Assembly (NCBI GenBank): GCA_030609345.1
Contig: JAUWCK010000011.1
Coordinates: forward strand, 1 to 15,026
Source of the DNA: Methanosarcinales archaeon
GTDB lineage: Archaea; Halobacteriota; Methanosarcinia; Methanosarcinales; Methanogasteraceae
Length of the DNA: 15,026 bases
Reading direction: 5' to 3'
Shown: piece by piece, positions 7,187 through 14,392 of the stretch
Layout: each line of letters begins with the position of its first letter
How positions within the stretch are numbered: position 1 is the stretch's first letter
The notes under the pieces: model-generated
What the model was told of the DNA's origin: nothing
Seen by the model: only the letters and a program-made list of their open reading frames with translations
The model's database searches: none
Program-made: the position numbers and the translations under genes

Positions 7187-7309
7187 CCAGCATCCTGCGA
7201 TCTCCGCGGGAATAACTTCGAGATCGAGGAGGGCGTGGACACCGTTCCCGAATACGCGGGCATCCATCTGATGTGCAGGGGCGCTGTGGAGTACGCGGGA
7301 AAAGTGTGA
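7187..7309 (+). pseudogene. priS: relic of the priS 3' end (direct repeat copy B)
   Basis: In frame this encodes PASCDLRGNNFEIEEGVDTV, then PEYAGIHLMCRGAVEYAGKV and TGA. It is the C-terminal 40 residues of PriS with four conservative changes from the intact gene. There is no start or upstream priS sequence, so it is not a gene. It lies directly upstream of dtdA. The preserved reading frame and mostly conservative differences say it derives from a functional but diverged priS allele, not from long decay of a recent duplicate. Confidence 0.92.
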
Positions 7310-7322
7310 TCGCGAAAAAATC

Positions 7323-7379
7323 ATGAGCGATCCATCTCAGAGAGCTATCGTGGCGGGCATTGCGGGTCTGGCACCATAA
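7323..7379 (+). other. 18-codon frame between the priS relic and dtdA
   Basis: ATG 7323 opens MSDPSQRAIVAGIAGLAP and stops at 7377-7379. It has no clear ribosome binding site and sits upstream of the dtdA TATA box. Probably chance; listed because the 7310-7427 gap otherwise holds only promoter structure. Confidence 0.1.
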
Positions 7380-7402
7380 GGGGATTTATAATATCCCGCC
7401 AC
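7350..7402 (+). promoter_or_regulatory. dtdA promoter inside inverted repeats
   Basis: TTTATAATAT at 7385-7394 is a good archaeal TATA box, about 38 bases upstream of the dtdA ATG. It predicts a transcript start near 7415 and a leader of only about 12 bases. Two inverted repeats surround it: GGGAT (7381-7385) with ATCCC (7393-7397), and GTGGCGGG (7350-7357) with CCCGCCAC (7395-7402), both perfect. The second arms overlap, so the two pairings exclude each other. This may be an operator; a repressor is not identified. Confidence 0.5.
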
Positions 7403-7427
7403 AACACTTTTGAGCAGGCACAAAACC

Positions 7428-8327
7428 ATGAACAGAAAAACCACGATAATATGTTCCGCGCCTGATCTGGCGAGCATGAACATCAAAGAAAACCTGCTTG
7501 CGATGCACGACTGGGAACGCGAGGGGGACGTCTATGAGTCTGACCGGATAAGGATCGTCGAGGTCGATAAACTCCATATCTTTTGCGATCACATCGATTC
7601 CGAACTGGAAAGACGCGGGCTTCCGGTGAACCTGATCATCTTTGCGTCGAAGCACAAGAGCGACAGCAGCAAGCGATTATTCTCTGCCCATTTCACAGGA
7701 AATGTCAGCGATGCGAAATTCGGAGGAAAACCCCGCGAACTTGCGCCTGCCGCGCCGCAGTTATTAAGACCAGTTCTCCACTCGATGCGCGATCTTGCAG
7801 CGGATACTGATACGGGTTACGAGGTGTCCATGGAATCGACCCACCACGGTCCGACCGCGCTCTCTGTGCCATCGATCTACGTCGAGATCGGCAGCACCGA
7901 AGCCGAGTGGGCAGATCAGGATGCTGGCAGAATCGTTGCCAGCGCGATTCTGGACCTGGATCTGAATTCAGATTTGAACTCAGATTCGAATTCAAATTCA
8001 AATTCAAATCGTGATCCGGATGGGGTGGTGCACACGTCCGGTTATCCGGTCGCGGTTGGATTTGGCGGGGGGCATTATGCGCACAGGCAGACAAAGCTGA
8101 TCTTCGAGACCGAGGTCACATTCGGGCATAACTTCCCGAAGTATCAACTGGACAATCTCGACGACGGACTGATCCGCGACGCACTTCTGAAATCAAACGC
8201 AGATTTCGCATACTTCGACCGGAAGTCGATGAACGCTGCCCAGAGGAACCGCATCAGCGCGGTAATCGAGGATCTCGGGTACGAAGTCCTGCGCGAGCGC
8301 ACGATAAGAGAGCGGTTCGGGCGGTGA
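7428..8327 (+). CDS. dtdA: D-aminoacyl-tRNA deacylase (archaeal/plant GEK1 type)
   Basis: DtdA hydrolyses D-amino acids from mischarged tRNA, a translation proofreading step; it is a cytosolic zinc enzyme. Family blocks are CSAPDLASMNIKENLL (residues 9-24), FASKHKSDSSKRLFSAHFTGN (72-92), STHHGPTALSVPSIYVEIGS (137-156), and VGFGGGHYAHRQTK (210-223) followed by FGHNFPKYQL (232-241). His75, His139, His140 and His216 are candidates for metal or catalytic roles. A TTG at 7410 is in frame, but ATG 7428 gives the family N-terminus (MNRKTTIICSAPD) and 299 residues. No Shine-Dalgarno is present, as expected for a near-leaderless mRNA. Residues 175-194 are an Asn/Ser/Asp/Leu low-complexity insert encoded by near-perfect hexanucleotide repeats, between the deacylase blocks. 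Gene is GC-rich otherwise. Confidence 0.93.
   Translation: MNRKTTIICSAPDLASMNIKENLLAMHDWEREGDVYESDRIRIVEVDKLHIFCDHIDSELERRGLPVNLIIFASKHKSDSSKRLFSAHFTGNVSDAKFGGKPRELAPAAPQLLRPVLHSMRDLAADTDTGYEVSMESTHHGPTALSVPSIYVEIGSTEAEWADQDAGRIVASAILDLDLNSDLNSDSNSNSNSNRDPDGVVHTSGYPVAVGFGGGHYAHRQTKLIFETEVTFGHNFPKYQLDNLDDGLIRDALLKSNADFAYFDRKSMNAAQRNRISAVIEDLGYEVLRERTIRERFGR
7950..8009 (+). repeat. hexanucleotide repeat tract inside dtdA
   Basis: The tract is built of degenerate and then exact copies of AATTCA (GAATTC-AGATTTGAACTCAGATTC, then AATTCAAATTCAAATTCAAA in overview). It encodes alternating Asn-Ser with Asp and Leu. Hexamers keep the frame when copy number changes. It is AT-rich in a GC-rich gene. Confidence 0.8.
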
Positions 8328-8347
8328 TGGTCGGCAGGGGGTGAGAA

Positions 8348-8432
8348 TGCGGGGGAAGGGATTCGAACCCTCGAATGTCTTCACAACAGGAGCTTAAATC
8401 CTGCGCCGTTGACCTGGCTTGGCAACCCCCGC
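8348..8432 (-). tRNA. tRNA-Leu (anticodon UAA)
   Basis: Read on the minus strand, the acceptor stem GCGGGGG (8432-8426) pairs with CCCCCGC (8355-8349), with A as discriminator at 8348. The anticodon arm is CAGGA-TTTAAGC-TCCTG, giving anticodon TAA for UUA codons. The D arm contains the class-II pattern TTGCCAAGCCAGGTCAACGG. A variable arm with a short TGT/ACA stem and the T arm GAGGG-TTCGAAT-CCCTT complete an 85-nt type II tRNA. CCA is not encoded and there is no intron. It is convergent with dtdA, 20 bases away. Confidence 0.95.
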
Positions 8433-8479
8433 AGAGGTGTGATTATAGTAGTATCCGCTATCATCAAAGAACCTTTTGA

Positions 8480-9568
8480 TTACAGGGACCGGGGCTGCGC
8501 AACACCAGACTCCATCCTGTATCTGCGCTGCAACATATAAACAGACATCAGAAACAGTCCAGCCAGAAACACGCCGATGATCTGCGCCTCAACCGATGTT
8601 GCAAATCCGTGCTGTGACGCCCACAAGCCGCTCCGCGTGACAAAGGTTGCGAATATGACCAGAATGAATGAGAGCATCGCAAGCGCGGGCGCAAGCAGTC
8701 CGTATTCATGGTTCCGCTTCATCCGAAACTGCGTATGCAGATACGCGGTCAGGACAATCCACGGGATGAGCGAAGATGTCTCCACAGGGTCCCAGCCCCA
8801 GTACCACGCGCCCCATCCGAGAACCTCATAAGCCCAGAACCCGCCGATGCCAATCCCGAGCGTCATGAAGAGCCACGTAATCCTGCTCCAGGGGAGAGCG
8901 ATCTTCATCCACCGCCGGTCATCGGTCAGGAGATAGCCAGCAGCGGCACCGAACGGTATCACCGCGGCAGCATATCCGAGGAACACCACCGGCGGGTGGA
9001 TCACCATCCACGGATTGCGGAGCAGCGGGTTCATGCCCTGCGCATGGTAACTCTCGATCACCGAGTAGGGGGCTGCAAAGATATCAGTATTTGTTGAAAG
9101 AAGGTGCCAGGTCTGGTTATCGATCCCATAGATAAGCGCAAACGGGCTTCTGATGGCAAGCAGTAGAAGGAAGAACGCCGCCACAGAAAGACCTGTGATC
9201 CTCACGATCTCGCTGATCCGATCATCGGCACGCATCCGCACCAGTGCCACGCACACAAGCGTAAACCATGCCCAGATAAAGAGCGAACCTTCCTGTCCAG
9301 CCCAGAATGCGGATACCTTGTAGAGCAGCGGGAAGGTCTCGCAGGAAAATCGATACACGTACAGGTAGTACGCCCTGACATCCAGCAGATAGTACATGAG
9401 CAGCATAGTGGCAAGAGTGCACGTACCAAGACTTATTATCTCGAATCTCCGGGATGCAAGGCGCATATTTGGATTCCTGCTGAAATAATACCATGTCCCA
9501 TAGATTACAGCACCAAGACAGCTTGCAAATGAGATCCAGATCAGTAGCATTCCGATGTTCAGTGGCAT
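8480..9568 (-). CDS. ccmF: cytochrome c heme-lyase module, N-terminal half of CcmF
   Basis: This integral membrane protein of 362 residues belongs to the CcmF/CcsA heme-handling superfamily. The key WWD segment GWGAWYWGWDPVETSSLIPW is at 251-270. FWAGQEGSLFIWAW (88-101) is a classic CcmF block. The likely heme ligands flanking WWD are His191 (NPWMVIHPP) and His319 (GLWASQHGFA). About nine hydrophobic segments are visible, starting at residues 6-28. CcmF usually has ~630-660 residues; this protein stops soon after the last block shared with CcsA/CcmC-like proteins, so the whole C-terminal half is absent and the window has no gene for it nearby. ATG 9568 has a good AAGGA seven bases upstream. 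CcmF joins heme to apocytochrome c outside the membrane, so the host should make c-type cytochromes. A split CcmF is more likely than a broken one because the ending is clean. Confidence 0.9.
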   Translation of the reverse strand: MPLNIGMLLIWISFASCLGAVIYGTWYYFSRNPNMRLASRRFEIISLGTCTLATMLLMYYLLDVRAYYLYVYRFSCETFPLLYKVSAFWAGQEGSLFIWAWFTLVCVALVRMRADDRISEIVRITGLSVAAFFLLLLAIRSPFALIYGIDNQTWHLLSTNTDIFAAPYSVIESYHAQGMNPLLRNPWMVIHPPVVFLGYAAAVIPFGAAAGYLLTDDRRWMKIALPWSRITWLFMTLGIGIGGFWAYEVLGWGAWYWGWDPVETSSLIPWIVLTAYLHTQFRMKRNHEYGLLAPALAMLSFILVIFATFVTRSGLWASQHGFATSVEAQIIGVFLAGLFLMSVYMLQRRYRMESGVAQPRSL

Positions 9569-9717
9569 GGTGAATCCTTCTGATGTATGATGCGCGGCAT
9601 GATATTTATGGGTTCGCCACCGTGGAGGCGGTCACTGTGCATGGCGCTCTGGCTCTGGTCGTTTGTTTTCAGATGTTTGGAGATTGGGTGAAAGAAACGA
9701 GATTCTAATATTAGCCT

Positions 9718-9743
9718 CGCCCGAATGAATTCGGATGCATCCG
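9718..9743. repeat. paired-palindrome repeat, copy 1
   Basis: CCGAATGAATTCGG (9721-9734; arms CCGAA/TTCGG, loop TGAA) overlaps the perfect palindrome CGGATGCATCCG (9732-9743). The 26-nt unit recurs without change at 11509-11534. The flanks differ, so this is a dispersed short repeat and not part of a long duplication. Confidence 0.8.
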
Positions 9744-9861
9744 CGGGGCTCGGAGGTCGGGCAAATGAGATGAGCCGTTGGCGAAAGTGGGGCGAGCGTG
9801 TGGGTTCATCGAGGGCGGCGCGGAGTTTGGTTATCATTTTCGACGCTTACGAAGTTGTGAC

Positions 9862-9878
9862 CAAAGGCAATTGCCCCT
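9862..9878 (-). terminator. possible hicBA terminator hairpin
   Basis: On the minus strand, AGGGGC-AATT-GCCTTT can fold into a short hairpin with G-U pairs, ending in T residues, about 35 bases beyond the hicA stop. The core GGCAATTGCC (9866-9875) is a perfect palindrome. Weak evidence. Confidence 0.25.
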
Positions 9879-9910
9879 GATGCAGAAGGTACGACGCCAG
9901 ATACGCCCTA

Positions 9911-10150
9911 TCATACTTGCTCATAAGCCTTCATGAAGTCATTTCGCGGGATGTTTGCTTGTGTGCAAATCGTTCTCAAAGTTGAGCCTTTGATCCGAGT
10001 ATGATTGGGCATCGTGAGTGGAGTCTGTGTGCCATCAGGATTTTCTCGAACCATCGCAATATGCTCTCGCTCCCGGACAAGGCGAAACCCCAGAAGTCCG
10101 AACGCTTTGACGACCCTCCTTTTGGGAGCGTCAACCGGAAACTTTGGCAT
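9911..10150 (-). CDS. hicA: HicA family toxin (mRNA interferase)
   Basis: HicA toxins are small double-stranded-RNA-binding-fold RNases that cleave mRNA; HicB neutralises them. This 79-residue protein has the family order: an N-terminal helix (RRVVKAFGLLGF, 11-22), the strand with the active-site His (REREHIAMVR, His30), and the C-terminal PNHTRIKGSTLRTICTQANI (48-67). The usual Gly-Ser before the His is replaced by Arg-Glu. ATG 10150 shares one base with the hicB stop (TAATG), so translation is coupled. Here the antitoxin gene comes first, the less usual but known order. Confidence 0.9.
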   Translation of the reverse strand: MPKFPVDAPKRRVVKAFGLLGFRLVREREHIAMVRENPDGTQTPLTMPNHTRIKGSTLRTICTQANIPRNDFMKAYEQV

Positions 10151-10377
10151 TAGATAGCCACTCCCGCTTCTGCCACAAAGGCTTCAAGCACAGGCGACTC
10201 GATCTCAAGAACCTCCTGGCCAAAAGTCTCGATATGGAAGCGAATGGCAGACTTGACATCGGCTAATGCATCCTCATAAGTGGCACCTTCCCCGACAACA
10301 ATGCCTTTGAGACCAAGCGGATATGCCACATAACCATCGGGGTGTTTCTCAACCACAACTTTGAACTGTTTCATCAT
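10150..10377 (-). CDS. hicB: HicB family antitoxin
   Basis: This 75-residue protein has the partly degraded RNase H-like HicB fold: MMKQFKVVVEKHPDGYVAYP, then GLKGIVVGEGATYEDALADVKSAIRFHIETFG. The GxGxTYEDALADVKSAI block is the family hallmark. There is no room for the C-terminal DNA-binding domain found in longer HicB proteins, so any autoregulation would need the short form or a partner. ATG 10377 follows AGGAGG by six bases. It is immediately upstream of and coupled to hicA. Confidence 0.92.
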   Translation of the reverse strand: MMKQFKVVVEKHPDGYVAYPLGLKGIVVGEGATYEDALADVKSAIRFHIETFGQEVLEIESPVLEAFVAEAGVAI

Positions 10378-10405
10378 ATTGTCCCTCCTAATCGCTGGTA
10401 ATAAT

Positions 10406-10417
10406 CAAAATGTTTTG
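10406..10417 (-). promoter_or_regulatory. candidate hicBA operator
   Basis: CAAAATGTTTTG has perfect five-base arms (CAAAA/TTTTG) and lies 29 bases upstream of the hicB start codon, in the expected promoter zone. HicBA operons usually repress themselves at such sites; binding here is inference, as this HicB lacks an obvious DNA-binding domain. Confidence 0.35.
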
Positions 10418-10430
10418 AGCGCATCTGAAC

Positions 10431-10470
10431 CCAGCCGCGGAGCTGGATTTGGATGAAGGTGCGAAGCACC
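10431..10470. repeat. two adjacent GC-rich hairpins upstream of hicBA
   Basis: CCAGCCGCGGAGCTGG (10431-10446) has arms CCAGC/GCTGG. GGTGCGAAGCACC (10458-10470) has arms GGTGC/GCACC around GAA. They stand between hicB and the neighbouring 270-aa gene, both minus-strand, and could end the upstream transcript. The CCGCGG-AGCT part resembles the sequence following the paired palindrome at 9743. Confidence 0.5.
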
Positions 10471-10503
10471 GAAGCCAGATACACTCTAATATACTCCATA
10501 GAA

Positions 10504-11310
10504 TCATAATTCGTCTCTAAATTCGTGCTTAATCATCTCAATAAATTCATCTCGATTTGTGTTGATTTTTACATCATCCAGATAAAAGCGACCACTTCCA
10601 ACTAGCCAAAAGAGCTTATCCACACAATAAGGTAATTCATTAATGTCTTCAGAAAATCTGATGACATCTTTAAAAACGTCATAATCCGAATTGGATTTAC
10701 TTATGCCTATGCCGTGAAATATCGCTTTGATGTGAACATCTGGTTTTACAAATTTGGGATAACCATTCTCTTTCAGAAAATCGCAAGCCAAAGCAAACCC
10801 CAATCCAAATACTTCCTCCTTGAGCAGAAGCGGAAGGGCAACACGAGTATATTCGTTCAGATCAAACTGCGAAACAAAATTACCAAACTCTTTCAAGTTA
10901 GAAAATCGGGAAAGGAAATGTGATGCTGAAAAAACCGACTTGCAAAAGACAACCCAGTAACTTCTGGGGTTATCGATTTCCATCGGTCCGGGAGGTTTAT
11001 AGTTATTCTCGATCGTCGTAAATAATCCCCTCCAATCGTCACTATATTTCTCAATAATTCGTGGTGGAATAAATTCTTCTAAATATGGTCTTAGTTCTTC
11101 AATGGGACCGATCGTACTTTGCATGTTTCGTTTATTAGAAACGGATTCTAACATTCCAAATAACAAATCTTGCACAGATTGGTTTTTGCATTCTTTCCAA
11201 CTATTAATGTGCTTGTCAAGCATGTTTCCATCAATAGGATCAAATGAAAGTAGATACTCATGAGCTTCATCAAATATCTTCCTATAAATGGTTACATTGT
11301 TTGTCATCAT
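10504..11310 (-). CDS. uncharacterised protein, possibly HhH-DNA-glycosylase-like
   Basis: I do not recognise a named family. The C-terminal half (residues ~160-255) contains GLGFALACDFLKENG, then KFVKPDVHIKAIFHGIGIS, and later LPYCVDKLFWLVGSGRFY. This order (helix, Pro-Asp-Val-His, then Val-Asp-Lys-x-x-Trp near a Gly) resembles the HhH-GPD glycosylase core, in which a catalytic Asp follows the HhH. The N-terminal half is helical and acidic, without motifs I can name; no signal peptide or membrane segment is seen. The frame opens at GTG 11316, but ATG 11310 or 11307 follows GGTAGTG more suitably. It is AT-rich and sits between two toxin-antitoxin pairs, so a role in defence or DNA modification is possible but unproven. 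The fold assignment is a guess from pattern. Confidence 0.72.
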   Translation of the reverse strand: MMTNNVTIYRKIFDEAHEYLLSFDPIDGNMLDKHINSWKECKNQSVQDLLFGMLESVSNKRNMQSTIGPIEELRPYLEEFIPPRIIEKYSDDWRGLFTTIENNYKPPGPMEIDNPRSYWVVFCKSVFSASHFLSRFSNLKEFGNFVSQFDLNEYTRVALPLLLKEEVFGLGFALACDFLKENGYPKFVKPDVHIKAIFHGIGISKSNSDYDVFKDVIRFSEDINELPYCVDKLFWLVGSGRFYLDDVKINTNRDEFIEMIKHEFRDEL

Positions 11311-11660
11311 GCCCACTACCTATTATTCAAAGATTCTATGGAGTACAACGCAATATATCCAAACTCTTTGCTTCATAACTCAGAAATGTCTTTCCAGACG
11401 ACTTAACACTATCTCGTGGTATCAATCCACCCCAAAACCCCTCCAACCACACGACCACCCCGACCTCCGCGTCCAATGTGTAAGTCTCCCGAAGCCCCAC
11501 CCGCACCACGCCCGAATGAATTCGGATGCATCCGTGAGGTTGTCACGTGTATTTATTTTATAGATATATTATTTAAAGTATTTTATGTATAATGGTTTCG
11601 GTATTTATGAAGTGTGAGCTTAGCGAAACACAAACATTACAGTAGGCGGGTTGTAGAATT
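11311..11660. other. gene-free interval with repeat and A/T-rich tract
   Basis: No supported gene. It contains a TATA-like AATATATCC at 11352-11360 about 45 bases before the 270-aa gene, a C-rich run (11428-11461), the second paired palindrome (11509-11534), and a very A/T-rich tract (11550-11605) just downstream of it. The 91-codon plus-strand frame across it has no domain features. Confidence 0.5.
11509..11534. repeat. paired-palindrome repeat, copy 2
   Basis: Identical over 26 nt to 9718-9743: CCGAATGAATTCGG at 11512-11525 and CGGATGCATCCG at 11523-11534. Sequence diverges at once on both sides. Both copies lie in intergenic DNA of the accessory region. Confidence 0.8.
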
Positions 11661-12011
11661 TTATATGCTAATTCCCAATTGAAAGCATAAAGCATCAATT
11701 ATCTCTTGTTGTGCTTCTAAATCTTCGATTTTACCTATCTCTCTAATCAGACGTCTCTTATCAAGCGTTCTAATTTGATAACAAAGCACGATAGATTCCC
11801 TATAGAGTCCTCCGATTTCAGCAGATATTAAAACCTCATTAGGATAAATTCTCCTACCTGATTTTCTTGAAGTTATGGGGAGGACATTCACTACCGGCAA
11901 AATTTGGTTTATCTCTTCCTCACTTATCACAAGAACAGGGCGAGTCTTTTCCTGTTCAGAACCAATTATCGGATCAAGATTAGCAATAAATATATGCCAT
12001 TTATACCCCAT
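11661..12011 (-). CDS. MazF/PemK-type toxin (mRNA interferase)
   Basis: The family cleaves single-stranded mRNA as a dimer. The N-terminal SH3-like barrel is clear: WHIFIANLDPIIGSEQEKTR, followed by PVLVISEEEIN, then VVNVLPITSRK. The loop GSEQEKTRP carries the conserved basic residue, and ESIVLCYQIRTLDKRRL is the last strand region. The open frame extends to 12038, but ATG 12011 follows GGGTGGGAG and yields the typical start (MGYKWHIFIANLDP) and 116 residues. It overlaps the preceding antitoxin gene by 11 bases, which supports a coupled operon. All key features appear intact. Confidence 0.9.
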   Translation of the reverse strand: MGYKWHIFIANLDPIIGSEQEKTRPVLVISEEEINQILPVVNVLPITSRKSGRRIYPNEVLISAEIGGLYRESIVLCYQIRTLDKRRLIREIGKIEDLEAQQEIIDALCFQLGISI

Positions 12012-12255
12012 TTTCTCCCACCCATCCTTCTGAATCAACAGTTATGAAATCTTCAGACACATCCATAAGATCATCAAGAAAAAGATTATCTCTTACTGCT
12101 TCTTTTAACTCTTCGATTTTTTGTTTGAAACTATCCGGCATTTTTTTAATAATCAAAATCACCTCCACTGTTTCATTTTCAGGCACATACTGTGGAATCT
12201 TTATCCCAATCTCGTGATCTTTCGGTATTCTCACGATTTGTCTGATTGCTTCCAT
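12001..12255 (-). CDS. antitoxin partner of the MazF/PemK-type toxin
   Basis: Small acidic protein of 84 residues (MEAIRQIVRIPKDHEIGIKI and on). The N-terminal part, a short basic strand followed by IPQYVPENETVEVILIIKK, is typical of small archaeal antitoxin-like proteins encoded next to MazF. The C-terminal half is acidic and helical (FKQKIEELKEAVRDNLFLDD), as expected for the part that wraps the toxin. GTG 12267 is in frame, but ATG 12255 has GGGTGA nine bases upstream, which fits better. I cannot place it in an AbrB, Phd or RHH family with confidence; the assignment rests on overlap and acidity. Confidence 0.8.
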   Translation of the reverse strand: MEAIRQIVRIPKDHEIGIKIPQYVPENETVEVILIIKKMPDSFKQKIEELKEAVRDNLFLDDLMDVSEDFITVDSEGWVGENGV

Positions 12256-12283
12256 AATCTTATTCACCCTTCATTTCGCGTAT

Positions 12284-12298
12284 CAATCTATATTCAAA
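12284..12298 (-). promoter_or_regulatory. candidate TATA box for the MazF-type operon
   Basis: On the minus strand TTTGAATATAGATTG lies about 35 bases upstream of ATG 12255. It would start transcription close to 12265 and leave a leader that includes the GGGTGA. Confidence 0.35.
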
Positions 12299-12391
12299 CC
12301 GGATTCATATATGCCTTCTGATTGAACTTCGATCATCACTTACTTTTCTTACTTCTCTCTTGCAAGCCCTAACAGTGCATGTTTGCGACAG

Positions 12392-13249
12392 CTAACCCGA
12401 GATCGAGATCACATAATCCACGATATCCCCGGTGACGTCCACCCGGCACGCATCATATATCCCCTTCCCTGACGGTGTGCCATTGACCTCGAGGATCAGG
12501 AAACCATCATCGGTTTCAGCGATGTCCACGCCTGCAAAAGCGGTGCCGATAACCTTTGACGCCAGAATAGACACCTCCTCCTGCTCCGAATTAAGCATAC
12601 ACCGCTCCGGCATTCCGCCCTGGCTCAGGTTGGTGATCCATCCGCTTTGGGCGTACCGGTAGATCGCGCCAGCAACCCTGTCTCCGACAACGAATGCCCG
12701 TATATCCCTCTCAATCGGTATGAACTCCTGAAGATACAGTACGCCCCTTTCAGAGAGTATCTCTTCAATTGTTTCGCGATTCGAGTCATAGAGCTCAGAA
12801 CCGCTTTGGAAACGTCTGATGCCGATACCCTTGTACCCAAAGATCGGTTTTGATACTGCCTCGCCCCATCCATCGAGCGTATCCATCGCAACATCAGCAT
12901 CAGAGGTAACAAGAGTCTCTGGCACGGGAATGCCTGCCTTTTTCAGCAGATGGAGTGAATAGTACTTGTTTGCTGCATTCTGGATTGATTCCGGAGTGTT
13001 GATGACAGGCACCTCCTTTTCAAGGATTCGCAGCAGGTCAAACTTGAAAGATGCCGCTTCGAATGCGCCAGCACCGAGATCGCGCACGATGACGGCATCT
13101 ACGTCACCTATTGTGGAAAAATCAAACGCGTATGATGCGATCTCGCTCAATCTGAACGGGACCGGCTCTGCACCCCTCTTCCGTACCGACCTGACAAGAG
13201 CGCGGGCGGTCCAGTCACCAGGGTCAGTGATCGCAATGCCTATATTCAT
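12392..13249 (-). CDS. mptN: RimK-like ATP-grasp ligase, probable tetrahydromethanopterin:alpha-L-glutamate ligase
   Basis: The 285-residue protein is an ATP-grasp amide ligase. The start MNIGIAITDPGDWTARAL resembles MptN, which adds glutamate to tetrahydromethanopterin to make the sarcinapterin-type cofactor. Domains: N-terminal Rossmann-like part (1-90), the hinge NTPESIQNAANKYYSLHLLKKAGIP (84-108), the ATP-binding strand VSKPIFGYKGIGIRR (132-146), the strand-loop LQEFIPIERDIRAFVVGDRV (173-192), the WITNLSQGG loop (204-212), and the metal site AGVDIAETDDGFLILEVNGT (239-258) with Asp242, Glu254 and Asn256. It starts two bases after the FBPase stop, so they form one transcript. Alternative identities are RimK-type modification or coenzyme F420 gamma-glutamate ligase (CofF), which is closely related; hence the exact substrate is inferred. 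Confidence 0.85.
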   Translation of the reverse strand: MNIGIAITDPGDWTARALVRSVRKRGAEPVPFRLSEIASYAFDFSTIGDVDAVIVRDLGAGAFEAASFKFDLLRILEKEVPVINTPESIQNAANKYYSLHLLKKAGIPVPETLVTSDADVAMDTLDGWGEAVSKPIFGYKGIGIRRFQSGSELYDSNRETIEEILSERGVLYLQEFIPIERDIRAFVVGDRVAGAIYRYAQSGWITNLSQGGMPERCMLNSEQEEVSILASKVIGTAFAGVDIAETDDGFLILEVNGTPSGKGIYDACRVDVTGDIVDYVISISG

Positions 13250-13251
13250 TG

Positions 13252-14367
<1,116 letters not shown>

Positions 14368-14381
14368 TCTGTTTCTCCAGA

Positions 14382-14392
14382 CTATAAATTTG
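14382..14392 (-). promoter_or_regulatory. TATA box of the FBPase-ligase operon
   Basis: On the minus strand AAATTTATAG lies about 20-25 bases ahead of ATG 14367 and about 30 ahead of ATG 14358. Transcription would begin close to 14360, giving a leaderless or nearly leaderless mRNA, and the nearby GGAG may not even be transcribed. Confidence 0.5.

Larger units (their letters stand above)
9569..9910. other. gene-free interval between ccmF and hicA
   Basis: No supported gene. One minus-strand frame of 92 codons crosses the start of ccmF and reads through the palindromic repeat; it shows no domain features. The interval holds the ccmF upstream region, the paired palindrome at 9718-9743 followed by the GC-rich CCGCGGGGCTCGGAGGTCGG, and a small hairpin near 9866. 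Confidence 0.5.

Noticed and set aside
7950..8009. CRISPR-like short repeat array
   Set aside because: The repeats are six bases without spacers and lie in frame inside dtdA; this is a microsatellite.
9559..9837. A 92-codon minus-strand frame upstream of ccmF
   Set aside because: It overlaps the ccmF start and reads through the palindromic repeat; no ribosome site or family features.
11428..11461. G-quadruplex on the minus strand from the C-rich run
   Set aside because: Only three runs of four C are present; the fourth would need two-base runs, so the case is weak.
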